DNA of 64,000 nt, from positions 413,819 to 477,818 of the forward strand of contig JADZAS010000015.1 of NCBI GenBank assembly GCA_020852515.1. Direction: 5' to 3'. This stretch comes from Phycisphaerales bacterium. Lineage in GTDB: Bacteria > Planctomycetota > Phycisphaerae > Phycisphaerales > UBA5793. Shown here in pieces: positions 1-8,920 of this stretch; within the stretch, counting starts at the first letter, position 1; each line of letters begins with the position of its first letter. The notes below the pieces were generated by a model. It saw nothing but the letters and a program-made list of their open reading frames with translations, ran no database searches and was not told the DNA's origin. Both the position numbers and the translations under genes were made by a program.

Positions 1-1088
1 CGTTCGAAGACGAGCCCGCGCGCACGCCTGGCGCCACCGTCTGGGGCACACTCTACGACGAGATGGTCATCAACCCCGACTACTCATTCGAGACCTACAT
101 CGTCGGGCCCAACAACCGCCTCGCGCACGCGGCGGCCGTCGCCGTCTCCCAGCAGCCCGGCGTCGCCTACAACCCCTTCTTCATTCACAGCGGCGTGGGT
201 CTGGGCAAGACGCACCTGCTCCAGGCCATCTGCCAGGCAATCCTCTCAAACAAACCCGACTGCCGCATCTACTACGTTTCCTGCGAAGGGTTTGTGAGCC
301 AGTTCATGGAAGCGGTGCAGGCTGGCGAGATGCTCCAGTTCCGCCACAAGTTCCGCGACATCGACGTGCTCGTGGTCGATGACATTCACTTCCTCGCCGC
401 GCACGAGCGCACGCAGGAAGAGTTCTTCCACACGTTTAACAGTCTCTGGCAGAGCCGCAAGCAGATCGTGCTCAGTTCCGATGCGGCGCCCAACGAAATT
501 CCGAAATTGGAAGACCGCCTGCTCAGCCGGTTCAAGTCCGGCCTGGTCGCGCGCATGGACAAGCCCTGCTACGAGACGCGGCTGGCCATCCTGCGCATCA
601 AGTCGCGGCTGCGCGGGCTCGTTCTACCAGATGATGTGCTCTGCTTCGTCGCGCACCACACGGACTCGAACATCCGCGTACTCGAGGGCGCGCTGACGCA
701 GTTGCAGGCCACCGCCATGGCGATGAACCGCGAGATCGATCTCGAGCTGGCGCGCGAAGCGCTCGGCGACGCCCCCTCGCCGCTCACGCCCATTGTCAGC
801 ATCCAGGCGATCATCGCCGCGATCGCGCGACACTTTGAAGTCAAGCAGACGGACCTCTTCTCCAAGAGGCGCCACAAGTCGATCGCCCTGCCGCGACAGG
901 TCGGCATGTACCTGGCCCGCTGCCACACCAGCCACAGCCTGCAGGAGATCGGTGGCTTCTTCGGCGGTCGCGACCACACCACCGTGATGCACGCGGTCGA
1001 GAAGATCAGCCGGATGCGCTCGACCGATCCTGCCATGGATCGCCGCCTCGACATGATCGAGCGCGACCTGGCCATCCGCTTGTCTTGA
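1..1088 (+). CDS. dnaA: Chromosomal replication initiator DnaA (5' end outside window)
   Basis: DnaA is the AAA+ initiator that binds DnaA boxes at oriC and melts the origin. The frame is open from base 3, so the N-terminal part (domains I-II) lies before the window. Seen here are the AAA+ domain with Walker A GVGLGKTH (about 189-215), Walker B VLVVDDIHF (about 367-394), and the C-terminal DNA-binding domain IV, with RHKSIALPRQ and the signature GGRDHTTVMHA (about 963-995). The ATG at 63 is internal, because the upstream residues are in frame. The gene stops at 1088 and is followed by a convergent small membrane protein. dnaN, the usual bacterial neighbour, is not downstream. Confidence 0.97.
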   Translation, partial: FEDEPARTPGATVWGTLYDEMVINPDYSFETYIVGPNNRLAHAAAVAVSQQPGVAYNPFFIHSGVGLGKTHLLQAICQAILSNKPDCRIYYVSCEGFVSQFMEAVQAGEMLQFRHKFRDIDVLVVDDIHFLAAHERTQEEFFHTFNSLWQSRKQIVLSSDAAPNEIPKLEDRLLSRFKSGLVARMDKPCYETRLAILRIKSRLRGLVLPDDVLCFVAHHTDSNIRVLEGALTQLQATAMAMNREIDLELAREALGDAPSPLTPIVSIQAIIAAIARHFEVKQTDLFSKRRHKSIALPRQVGMYLARCHTSHSLQEIGGFFGGRDHTTVMHAVEKISRMRSTDPAMDRRLDMIERDLAIRLS

Positions 1089-1111
1089 GCACCGTCATCC
1101 TGGCCGGGCCT

Positions 1112-1612
1112 TCAGCGCCACGTCGCCCATGATGAACCGCCCGCCATGTCGCGCATGCGATCCGGCAGGCGGATCCACTGAGCCAGCAGAATGGCGCTGC
1201 CCACCAGCGCGATGAGCAGATACGGCGGCCCGCCGAGCAGCGCCGCCACCGCGGCCAGGAGCGTCGGCGCCTGGATCAGTGCCGCAAAGGTGAGTACGGC
1301 GCCAGACACCTGCGATGTGACGACGACTTCGCCACGGCGAGCCTTCGCGTCAACGCGTCGCACGATGACCAGGCCGATGACGAGATTCAGAACCATCACA
1401 AGCACCGAGATCGCGCCGAGAAACACAGGGAGCGACTGGTTCGCGCCCATCAGCGGGCCGCGGCTGGCGCTCAGTCCCAGCACGATCGCGGCGAAGGTGA
1501 GCGCTCCAAGCGCCATGGCCCCGACAACCAGCCGCGCCTGCCGGATCGCCGCCTCGATCTGCCCGGTCCTGCTATCCGCCGCATCTTCAGTTATTTGCGT
1601 CTGTCCCGCCAT
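1112..1612 (-). CDS. Hypothetical four-helix membrane protein
   Basis: I do not recognise a family for this 166-residue protein. It starts with a polar tail of about 28 residues. Four hydrophobic stretches follow, at roughly 29-50, 62-87, 105-125 and 130-147, and a basic segment ends the protein, consistent with an integral inner-membrane protein. The start ATG at 1612 has a weak purine-rich GAGGGGT ahead of it. It lies convergent to dnaA, with only 23 bases between the stop codons. It is annotated as real because of its helix pattern and because the opposite-strand frames look like GC-rich shadows. Confidence 0.7.
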   Translation of the reverse strand: MAGQTQITEDAADSRTGQIEAAIRQARLVVGAMALGALTFAAIVLGLSASRGPLMGANQSLPVFLGAISVLVMVLNLVIGLVIVRRVDAKARRGEVVVTSQVSGAVLTFAALIQAPTLLAAVAALLGGPPYLLIALVGSAILLAQWIRLPDRMRDMAGGSSWATWR

Positions 1613-1959
1613 GGTTACACCCCTCGATCAGCGAGGCTGACTGGCCCCGCTGGCGTCTCGCGCCGGATCAATTCAGCCTGACTGTCATTGTGCACAACTT
1701 GTTGGGAACGGCGCGCTGCACCGTGCCGACCCGACAGCCGACCGAGCGGGATGGCTTGCGGTCCACCATCGGCGAGCCGTTCATCCACGAAACTCCGTGG
1801 GGTTCGAGGCGCTGCCCGATGCTTCGCGCCAGCGACTTGACAGGCTATCCACAATCGTCCATTCATCGCAACTGGTGGCAAAAGCGGCACTTGCAGCCGG
1901 GGATGAGGTTGCTGTGCACTCATTAACAGGGTATTAAACGGAGATGAAGAGATATTTCT
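1613..1959. other. Intergenic region with DnaA-box-like sites; possible oriC area
   Basis: No convincing gene is present. The region has TTGTGCACAA (1688-1697, palindromic, close to a DnaA box) and CTATCCACA (1845-1853, one mismatch to TTATCCACA). A locally AT-rich stretch at about 1921-1960 includes a perfect hairpin (ATGAAGA 1944-1950, TCTTCAT 1957-1963). A perfect box, TGTGGATAA, lies at 2051-2059 inside the tail of mutM. Closeness to dnaA makes this a candidate origin, but the sites are few. Confidence 0.35.
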
Positions 1960-2919
1960 TCATCCTATCCTGGTCTTGGCGCCTCTGCCGGCTCGGCCCG
2001 CCGCACTTCCGGTCGGCCGCGTCCGCAGTGTTCGACCTCGCGCCGGTGCATGTGGATAACTGGTGGATGGCCTCAGGGGTTGGCATCGGGGGCAGAACGT
2101 CGTCGTCCGCTGGGCGACCACAAGATGTAGCAGCGGCTCACCGCATCCGCGGCAAGGCTCGCCGGCCCGGGCGTACGCGAGCAGGTCCGGGCGGTTGCGG
2201 CCGCCTCGGCCGTTGCCATCCACGTAGTCGCGCAGCGTCGTGCCGCCGGCACTGATCGATCGCCGAAGGGTGGTGCGGATCGCCTGGGCCAGTCGCCTTA
2301 CCTGCACTGCATCCAGATCGCTGGCAGGGCAGAGCGGATGAATCTCCGCGCGGATCAGCGATTCATCAGCATAGATGTTCCCCACTCCGGCGAGCACCGC
2401 CTGGTCGAGCAGCGCCGCCTTGATCGCCCGTCGCGTACCCGCCAGGGCCGGTTTCAACTCCCGCTGACTGATCGCCAGAGCATCGGGCCCCAGCCGCGAC
2501 CACGGGCCGGCCTGCACCGCCTCGAGCGATTCGAACGGCGTCAGCGCACCGAAGCGACGCGCATCGCGGAAGATGACCCGCTCGCCGTCTGGCTGGCCGT
2601 CGAGCAGCCAGGTGATGTGAACATGATCGCCGCGCCGCGGCTGCGCCCCGGCGCCGACGTACACCACCTGCCCCGTCATGCCCAGCTGGACCAGCAGCAC
2701 GGCGCCGTCCTCGGCAATGATCGCCAGTTGCTTGCCGCGCCGCCGCAACTCGGCGACCCGCCGGCCCTCGAGCAGCAGACGCGGCAAGGCGTCGGCGGCG
2801 ATCCTGCTCCCCGCGCGCACCACATCAGGGCGATGCACCAGGACGCGCTCGATCCGCCGGCCGAGCAGTCGTGGCGCCAGCGTCAGGCGCAGATGTTCAA
2901 CTTCAGGCAGTTCAGGCAT
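1960..2919 (-). CDS. mutM: Formamidopyrimidine-DNA glycosylase (Fpg/MutM)
   Basis: MutM is a base-excision repair glycosylase/AP lyase that removes 8-oxoguanine and formamidopyrimidines. The protein begins MPELPEVE, giving the N-terminal Pro nucleophile and Glu after Met removal. It has the family's conserved GVGNIYADE segment in the helix-two-turn-helix region and a C-terminal zinc finger of the form CRGC...CPRC. The finger normally ends the protein. Here about 40 more Arg/Pro-rich residues follow (319 aa against the usual 270-290), and that tail contains a perfect DnaA box at 2051-2059. The tail is therefore probably non-essential read-through into a region with another role. The gene runs in the same direction as the HEAT-repeat gene, whose stop is 27 bases upstream. 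Confidence 0.95.
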   Translation of the reverse strand: MPELPEVEHLRLTLAPRLLGRRIERVLVHRPDVVRAGSRIAADALPRLLLEGRRVAELRRRGKQLAIIAEDGAVLLVQLGMTGQVVYVGAGAQPRRGDHVHITWLLDGQPDGERVIFRDARRFGALTPFESLEAVQAGPWSRLGPDALAISQRELKPALAGTRRAIKAALLDQAVLAGVGNIYADESLIRAEIHPLCPASDLDAVQVRRLAQAIRTTLRRSISAGGTTLRDYVDGNGRGGRNRPDLLAYARAGEPCRGCGEPLLHLVVAQRTTTFCPRCQPLRPSTSYPHAPARGRTLRTRPTGSAAGRAGRGAKTRIG

Positions 2920-2945
2920 GGCAACAGGTGCAAAGGACGTGGGCG

Positions 2946-4457
2946 CTAACGGCGAGATTCGGCGGGGAGGTCATCAATGCTCTTGTCACCAAGAGTATCC
3001 ACCGCGGTCCACTCCAGCGCGCGGCCCAGGGCGCTCTGGGCCTGCTCCCAGCCGATGAACTCCGGGTCGGCCGCCAGGCCGCGCAGAAGTTCGATCTCTC
3101 CCGGCCTCAGCGGCGTGAGCCGGCCGATGGACAGCGCCGCCTCCTGCCGCACCATGAGCGATTCATCGCCCAGCAGGCCCACAAGGATCCGCACCTGCAG
3201 CGGCTCATCCGCCCGGTAGCGGCCGATCTCGCTGGCCACTCGATACCGCACCTGCTCCACCGGCACCCGCGACGCAATCTCCAGGCTCGCAAGCACCTCG
3301 GGGTCGTAGGAGTCGATCGCGAGCAGCGCTTCCAGTGCGGCCACGCGCCGGTAGTCCATGACGCGCGGCTCGGTGAGCAGCAGTGTCAGGCGCGGCACGG
3401 CCGGGCGCGCCACCGGGCCAAGCAGCTGCAGCGCCCGCAGGGCCGCATCCATTCGACGGTCATCCGCATCGATCGCCGCGATGATCTCATCCACCGCCGG
3501 AGTGGCCGCAAGCCCAAGTCGCCCGAGTGCGCGAATGGCGTTGGCCCCCACCATGCTGGACGGGTCGTCGATGAGTTCGGTCAGCTTCGGCGCCGCCACC
3601 TCGGCCATGCTGCCGAACTTGCCCAGCACATCGCACACTTCCGATCGAACCTCAGCCCGCTCGTCGGCCAGCGCCTCGACCAGCGGCTCGATCGCATCGG
3701 GATGCAGCGGCCGAAGGAAGTCAAAAACCCGCGCCGCACGCGTCCGCACCGCCACGCGGCTGTCGCTCAAGCACCCAGCCACGCGCCGGGCGCAGCGGCC
3801 GGCATCGACGATGTGGTCCGCCCCGGCGATGAGCGAAAGCGCATTGAGCGACTCGATGCGAATCGTCGGATCCGCATCCTCCGTTGCCAGCAGCAGTGCC
3901 CGCTCGGCGACGTCATCGCGCAGACGCATGTCGGAGATGAGCTGCACCGCCCGCAGCCGGGTGGGGCGACCGGCTTCGATGATCGCCGCGCAGCGGTGCG
4001 CAAAGAACCGGCCGTACTCGGAGATCTCGCGGTTGTGGCGGCGGAACCACTCCGGGTTCGATGCGTTCACCCGGGCGTCCGCCTCGTCGAGCACCCATGG
4101 GTTGTCGGTCCAGGGCATGACGATCATCAATGCGGTGGTGGGGATCAGCGCCGTCCAGCCCTGCTCCTGCACCCGCGGCAGGACCGCCAGCGTCGAGCCG
4201 CACACGATCAGCAAAGCGCCCAGCAGGGCCTGCATGCGGTAGCGGCGCGTGCGCAGGAGGTTGCGCTGCCTCCGGGCGTCGTGGCCGCACTCGGGACACA
4301 CAAACCCCCGGCTGCCGGTCATGTCGTACCAGCAACTCGGGCACCGCGGCCGCCCGCGCGAGCGGTCGGCAAAGCCGGCCCGGTAGAGGACGAGCACGCC
4401 GACGGCGCCGAGCAGCGCTGCGACGAGAAAGAGGATGACACAGGCGAGCACGGACAA
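2946..4457 (-). CDS. Membrane protein with zinc ribbon and HEAT-like repeats
   Basis: This is a 503-residue protein with an N-terminal membrane helix (about 4-25), a zinc ribbon with C39, C42, C54 and C57 (CPSCWYDM then CPECG), and a second hydrophobic helix at about 73-92. A long alpha-helical C-terminal region follows, built of HEAT/PBS-lyase-like repeats of the type AVEALLAID/RALGRLG (about residues 150-490). HEAT repeats usually form protein-binding solenoids, so a scaffolding role at the membrane is likely, but the partner is unknown. Zinc ribbons of this type recur four more times in the window. Start chosen at the first Met before the membrane helix. The opposite-strand 530-codon ORF is a shadow. 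Confidence 0.85.
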   Translation of the reverse strand: MSVLACVILFLVAALLGAVGVLVLYRAGFADRSRGRPRCPSCWYDMTGSRGFVCPECGHDARRQRNLLRTRRYRMQALLGALLIVCGSTLAVLPRVQEQGWTALIPTTALMIVMPWTDNPWVLDEADARVNASNPEWFRRHNREISEYGRFFAHRCAAIIEAGRPTRLRAVQLISDMRLRDDVAERALLLATEDADPTIRIESLNALSLIAGADHIVDAGRCARRVAGCLSDSRVAVRTRAARVFDFLRPLHPDAIEPLVEALADERAEVRSEVCDVLGKFGSMAEVAAPKLTELIDDPSSMVGANAIRALGRLGLAATPAVDEIIAAIDADDRRMDAALRALQLLGPVARPAVPRLTLLLTEPRVMDYRRVAALEALLAIDSYDPEVLASLEIASRVPVEQVRYRVASEIGRYRADEPLQVRILVGLLGDESLMVRQEAALSIGRLTPLRPGEIELLRGLAADPEFIGWEQAQSALGRALEWTAVDTLGDKSIDDLPAESRR

Positions 4458-4827
4458 TCGTAGGAGCCGGCCGCGAAAGCCGGTCCGGGGCAGCGTCCAG
4501 GTAGCGAGCTGGTCAGATCGACGACATCACCTTGTCCGCCAGCCCGGCGGGGATGTACTGAGCGGCGAGCCCATCGCAGTTCACCGGTTGCGTGCCTCAA
4601 ACCACGAGAAATCCACCCTGATCAAGTGTCGTTATGGCGCTTTGTTCTCGACGGTGTGGCGTTCCGCAGGTACGTTGGAGCCGCGTTACTGCATGCTGTC
4701 GCCCATGGCGCGGGGTGGCCGCGGGTCGCAGGGGCTACTGGCGCCGTTCTCAGTCGGTGTTGCGGTGGATGGAGTCGTCATCTGTCGATGGCGAATTTGT
4801 CGCCGCCCTCTTCGAAGGAGGCGTCCT
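4458..4827. other. Intergenic spacer, no gene seen
   Basis: This spacer lies between two divergent genes. It starts with a short GC-rich inverted repeat (GCCGG...CCGG at about 4468-4490) and ends in a strong ribosome-binding site, AAGGAGG (4815-4821). An in-frame extension of the next gene runs back to 4435, but its residues are Arg-rich and not protein-like, so I treat it as non-coding leader. Confidence 0.6.
4815..4821 (+). promoter_or_regulatory. Strong ribosome-binding site deciding the 4828 start
   Basis: AAGGAGG is a perfect anti-Shine-Dalgarno match placed six bases before ATG 4828. It sets the start of the HAF/glycosidase-like gene 131 codons inside the longest open frame. Confidence 0.85.
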
Positions 4828-7467
4828 ATGAGACGTCCTTTCAAGCGCGTTCACAGTGGATTCTCGACCATCTCGCTGCTCGGAGCCAGTACAATCTTGC
4901 TGGCGGCTGCGGGCGAAACCGTTTGGCACGTCAACTCGGCGGCCACTTGGGAGGGAAGGTGGGCCGCACCGACAGTCGGGGTGGAAGCCGCTGCTGCCGC
5001 CGTGTCGGCGGGCAGCGCGGAAGCGGAGAGCGAGATGCTGACCACGCCGATCTTCAAGCCGTTCGTGCCTGTGCGCATTGCGCCGCCCAGCGGCTATTCC
5101 TCCGGCGAAGTGATGGCGCTCAACGAAGCAGGGCAGGCGGTCGGCTGGATGTGGAACGACTCCGCCGAAGTCGAGTACCCGTTCTTCTTCGATCCTGCGG
5201 GTGGCGTCACGATGCTCGACCTGCCCACGGGCGCCGATGCCGGCGGAGCGCTGAGCCTCAACAGCGACGACCCGCCGATGATCGTCGGCTATGCGCACGA
5301 CACCACGCTCGACGAGGATTTGGGCGCGGTCTGGTCATCCGATGGCGACTTCGACGGCTACATCTTTGATGTCGAGACCCCGATCCACGGCAACGGAGTG
5401 AACGCCTCCGAGCGGATCGCCTGCAACTACAAGGATTCAGGCGACAATCATTCGCTCGTCTGGGAAGACGAGTACAACTACTGGAATCCGGCTTCGACCA
5501 CATCGAGCGCCGCCTGCGGAGTCAACTCGAGCGGCAAGGTCGTCGGCTGGCACCTCGTGAGCAGCGTGTCGCACGCGTACACCTGGGTGCCCGATACGCT
5601 GACGGACATTCATCCGAACCCGTTTGACGCCAGCGGCGCGCTTGCCATCAACGATGGCGGTTACATCGGGGGTTGGGTGGATGACGACGGCGAATTTCTG
5701 GCGGCGCTTTGGACGCCGCTGACACCGGGCGTGTACACCGTCGAGCCGTTCGCCGCGGGGGCGGATGCCGCAGTGATGGACCTCAACGACGAGGGCGAGA
5801 TGGTCATCATGCGCACCGACGGTACGGCCGGTGTGGCCATCTGGAACAAGCGCGGCAGCATCAACAGCGCTGACCTGCTTGACAGCATCACCCTGATGCG
5901 CGGTGCGACGGATGTGATCGCCTCCGGCCGGGCCATCAACAACGCCGGCTGGATCGGCGGCAGTTACAAAGCGGGCGGCACGGGCGACCCGCTGCCGTGC
6001 CTGGTGATTCCGTATGACGTAGACAACAACGGCGAGCCGGACTACCGCGAGATTCTCGACGATCCGGAGAATCTGGACAGCAATGACAACTGGCTTCTTG
6101 ACTGGGCTGAGAACATGCGCGTCGGCTTGCACTCGCCCAATTCATCAGCGGACCCCGAAGGGGCTATCGATCCGGCTCAACTCGTGCGCCTGGGCGTGAA
6201 CGTCGGACCGGCAGGCATTGAAGACCGGCCGGAATCAATCGCCGGCGAGTACTGGGTCGAAGACATTCTGCATCCGGAAGTGGATGACTGCGCTTCATGC
6301 ACTGGATTCCATACTGCCGTGACCAGTTGGGGCACGGGCGAGGGCCGCGCCAACGAGAATCTGACCTCGGAGATCCTGATTCGGGTGCACTCGATGATGG
6401 GGCCGGAGGAGTTCGGCGACAGCGAAGCCCTTCCCGACCCCGAAGCGCCGCAGGAGAAGCAGGCGGCGCTCGATGATCTGCGGCTCTTCGCGTACCGATT
6501 CGCGCGCTGCATTGACTACCTGCAATGGGGCAACGAATCTTTCGGCGGGGCGCGGGGCTATCGGTTCCGCGAGGATGAGTTCGATTGTGATTCATTCGAT
6601 GAAGGTACGTTGTTTCAGTATCTGCCGGCCAACTGCAAGGCGCTCGCGGTGAGTGCGGTGCAGGACTGGCAGGCGGAGATGCTGTGGGCGGCGCTGGAAG
6701 GATCGGCCCTGGCCGGTCGGCCGCTGCGGATGACCAGTTGCGGGATCAGCGATGGCAACGTGTACAACGGATACGAGGCCCAGGACCCGAATGACGCAGG
6801 TCGTTACCTGACGACCAAGGTGGCTGACTGGTGCAACTCCAACCAGGCATACTTCTCGATGCATGTGCATTACAATGAGGCGCAGCCGGCGCTGGACGCC
6901 ATTCAGCGCCTGGTGGATGAGACGGGCGCGCCTTGGGACGTGCCGAACTGGCGCATCTCGACGGAAGTCGGGGCTATGGCGGACTTTCAGAATGATGACT
7001 GGTGGCTTGAGGAAGTCGATCCGTTCGGCGTCACCAACATCCAGATCCACCAGATGTTCTTCTGGGGCACTACGAATCCACCGACGGGAGAGAGTTGGGA
7101 AGATTTCATCAACCGCTGGGAGTCTGACGCAGACCGTTGGAATCCCGTCGGATTGGAGGCCGGCTTCCGCATCGACGATCTCTTCGGCGAGTTCAATGAT
7201 GCGGACTTCGTCGGACTGTGCTGGTCCACGCTCCAGTGGGACAAGGGATCAGTCGGACAGCCCAGCCGCTTCCTCGTCGAGGGACTTCGCGCCACCCAGG
7301 TGCGCAACGACGAGGATCTGTTCGAGTCAGGCAACTACACGAACCGCTACACTCCGATCATGGAGGCGTATGAGACGACGGGCGCGACCTACAAGATCGC
7401 CAACTTCGCGCCCCATGCATTCGGGTGCGATGAGAGTGAAGTCTGCCCCGGCTGCGGCGGGCAGTGA
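4828..7467 (+). CDS. Secreted HAF-repeat protein fused to a putative glycoside-hydrolase-like domain
   Basis: This is an 879-residue exported protein. The start ATG at 4828 follows AAGGAGG with six-base spacing and opens a signal peptide (FSTISLLGASTILLAAAG). Residues about 70-400 hold repeated propeller-like units of the HAF type, with motifs such as ALNEAGQAVGWMW, AINDGGYIGGW and AINNAGWIGGS. The C-terminal half (about 420-879) is different: it has QWGNES with E570 and ISTEVGA with E713. These look like the acid/base (NE) and nucleophile Glu of clan GH-A TIM-barrel glycosidases, and many Trp residues surround them. The fold assignment is inference; substrate unknown. There is no PEP-CTERM tail; the protein ends Cys-rich (CDESEVCPGCGGQ). 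A strong terminator follows at 7480. Confidence 0.75.
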   Translation: MRRPFKRVHSGFSTISLLGASTILLAAAGETVWHVNSAATWEGRWAAPTVGVEAAAAAVSAGSAEAESEMLTTPIFKPFVPVRIAPPSGYSSGEVMALNEAGQAVGWMWNDSAEVEYPFFFDPAGGVTMLDLPTGADAGGALSLNSDDPPMIVGYAHDTTLDEDLGAVWSSDGDFDGYIFDVETPIHGNGVNASERIACNYKDSGDNHSLVWEDEYNYWNPASTTSSAACGVNSSGKVVGWHLVSSVSHAYTWVPDTLTDIHPNPFDASGALAINDGGYIGGWVDDDGEFLAALWTPLTPGVYTVEPFAAGADAAVMDLNDEGEMVIMRTDGTAGVAIWNKRGSINSADLLDSITLMRGATDVIASGRAINNAGWIGGSYKAGGTGDPLPCLVIPYDVDNNGEPDYREILDDPENLDSNDNWLLDWAENMRVGLHSPNSSADPEGAIDPAQLVRLGVNVGPAGIEDRPESIAGEYWVEDILHPEVDDCASCTGFHTAVTSWGTGEGRANENLTSEILIRVHSMMGPEEFGDSEALPDPEAPQEKQAALDDLRLFAYRFARCIDYLQWGNESFGGARGYRFREDEFDCDSFDEGTLFQYLPANCKALAVSAVQDWQAEMLWAALEGSALAGRPLRMTSCGISDGNVYNGYEAQDPNDAGRYLTTKVADWCNSNQAYFSMHVHYNEAQPALDAIQRLVDETGAPWDVPNWRISTEVGAMADFQNDDWWLEEVDPFGVTNIQIHQMFFWGTTNPPTGESWEDFINRWESDADRWNPVGLEAGFRIDDLFGEFNDADFVGLCWSTLQWDKGSVGQPSRFLVEGLRATQVRNDEDLFESGNYTNRYTPIMEAYETTGATYKIANFAPHAFGCDESEVCPGCGGQ

Positions 7468-7479
7468 GTGACTCTCTCT

Positions 7480-7507
7480 GTCTGGAGCGGCGAGAGCCGC
7501 TCCAGAC
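7480..7507 (+). terminator. Intrinsic terminator after the HAF/glycosidase-like gene
   Basis: A perfect 12-bp stem (GTCTGGAGCGGC at 7480-7491, GCCGCTCCAGAC at 7496-7507) is closed by a GAGA tetraloop. A T6 run follows nine bases after it at about 7519-7525. It separates the gene ending at 7467 from the HAF gene starting at 7541. Confidence 0.8.
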
Positions 7508-7540
7508 CATTGCGTTCACTTTTTTGAAAGGCCCGCCACC

Positions 7541-8920
7541 ATGCGACAAATGCGGTTTGGAACCGTTATCCAGTTATCAATTCTCATGATCTGCTCTTCC
7601 GTGTTGTCTCAGGAATACCGGTATGCGACGATCCAATTGCGTTCACAGAACGAATCACTGGCATCTGATGTCGCCGACGGGCTAAATCTGTTCGGGGATA
7701 CCGTTGGGCAAGCGCCCTTGGAGAGCTTCTGGCTTCCTCGACCGGCTCTCTGGCCGCGAGATGGTGGCGTCATCGACCTCGGAACGCTCGGCGGCGACCT
7801 GGGCAGCGCCAGAGACATTAATGAAGTCGGCGAGGTCGTGGGCTCGTCCGGCTTCGAACCGGGTGGAAGCATCTTCGTCGGCCATGCGTTCTTGTGGCGC
7901 AATGGAATCATGATCGAGCTTGGGACGTTGGGGGGTGAGTCCAGCGGGGCCGGCGCGATCAACAATCAGGGCCAGATCGTCGGAGACTCGGAGTACGAGT
8001 TCGGGAACTATGCAGATCGTGGGTTTCTTTGGGAGAACGGTGTAATGACCGCGCTCCCGGCAGCGCCGCCTGAGCTTTACTCGAGGGGCGCAAATGATAT
8101 CAACGAGAAGAGCGAGGCGATTGGTTATGGCGGGGGGTTTGACCTTCAGGTAAATGCCCTGCTGTGGCGCAATGGCGAGATGATCGACCTGGGTTCACTC
8201 TCGGGCCAAGGAAGTCGCGCCGAAGCGATCAATGACCTCGGCCAGATTGTGGGTCGGTCAGAAGCGGCCAATGGCAACGGGCATGCAGTGGTGTGGATCG
8301 ACGGTCGCATCATTGACATTCACGATGGACGATACGGTGCATACAGCTGGGGCCAGGATATCAACAATGCCGGCCACGTCATTGGCGCGATCGGCGACTT
8401 CGCTACCACGCGCGAAATGTTCATCCGCGAGTCTGGCCATCCCATGCGCCTGCTCAAAGACCTGATGCCGCCGCGCACCCGTGAAGACTGGCGGCTCGAT
8501 CGTGGCCATATCAATGACGCCGGACAGATGTCCGTCGCGGCGAACATAAGGGGAACCCTTGATTACTTCGCGCTCCTGCTCACGCCCGTCGATCCCTCGC
8601 TGGACCTCGCCGCCCCCGCGCCCGGCCGCGCCGGCGAGGCGAACGCCCTCAGCGTGACCAACGCGACGCCAAGCGCACGGGTCGTATTTCTCTACAGCAA
8701 ACACGGCGGGGGCACGCGCATCCCCGGCTGCGACCTCCAGCAGAACGCGCTGCAACTCGATCAGCCAACCATCATCGGCAGCGCCATCGCCGACGGCAAC
8801 GGCGTGGCCGCCATCACCCGCACCGTCCCCCTCGTCGCCCGCGGGCAGACCATCCTCTTCCAGGCCGTCGTCCAGAACGAGTGCGCGATCAGCCAGTTGG
8901 TGGTGCATGAGTTTGAGTAG
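7541..8920 (+). CDS. Secreted HAF-repeat protein with C-terminal exoprotein domain
   Basis: A 459-residue exported protein: signal peptide (about 1-23, ending near SVLSQ), then at least six HAF-type repeats. Each repeat pairs a phrase like LGTLGGDLGSARDINEVG with an IVGxS and FLWRNG strand, giving a probable beta-propeller (about 30-350). Residues about 360-459 form a separate domain that resembles the C-terminal domain of the downstream Asp-box proteins, with the shared FQAV near the end. This copy ends SQLVVHEFE rather than in the SNV form. The start ATG has GAAAGG upstream at about 7525. Function unknown; probably cell-surface or secreted. Confidence 0.8.
   Translation: MRQMRFGTVIQLSILMICSSVLSQEYRYATIQLRSQNESLASDVADGLNLFGDTVGQAPLESFWLPRPALWPRDGGVIDLGTLGGDLGSARDINEVGEVVGSSGFEPGGSIFVGHAFLWRNGIMIELGTLGGESSGAGAINNQGQIVGDSEYEFGNYADRGFLWENGVMTALPAAPPELYSRGANDINEKSEAIGYGGGFDLQVNALLWRNGEMIDLGSLSGQGSRAEAINDLGQIVGRSEAANGNGHAVVWIDGRIIDIHDGRYGAYSWGQDINNAGHVIGAIGDFATTREMFIRESGHPMRLLKDLMPPRTREDWRLDRGHINDAGQMSVAANIRGTLDYFALLLTPVDPSLDLAAPAPGRAGEANALSVTNATPSARVVFLYSKHGGGTRIPGCDLQQNALQLDQPTIIGSAIADGNGVAAITRTVPLVARGQTILFQAVVQNECAISQLVVHEFE

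Noticed and set aside
1615..1923. 102-codon minus-strand ORF between dnaA and mutM
   Set aside because: No ribosome-binding site, no recognisable motif, Arg/Pro/His-rich; the region has origin-like sites instead.
2871..4463. 530-codon plus-strand ORF opposite the HEAT-repeat gene
   Set aside because: His/Arg/Gln-rich low-complexity translation; a mirror of a GC-rich gene on the other strand.
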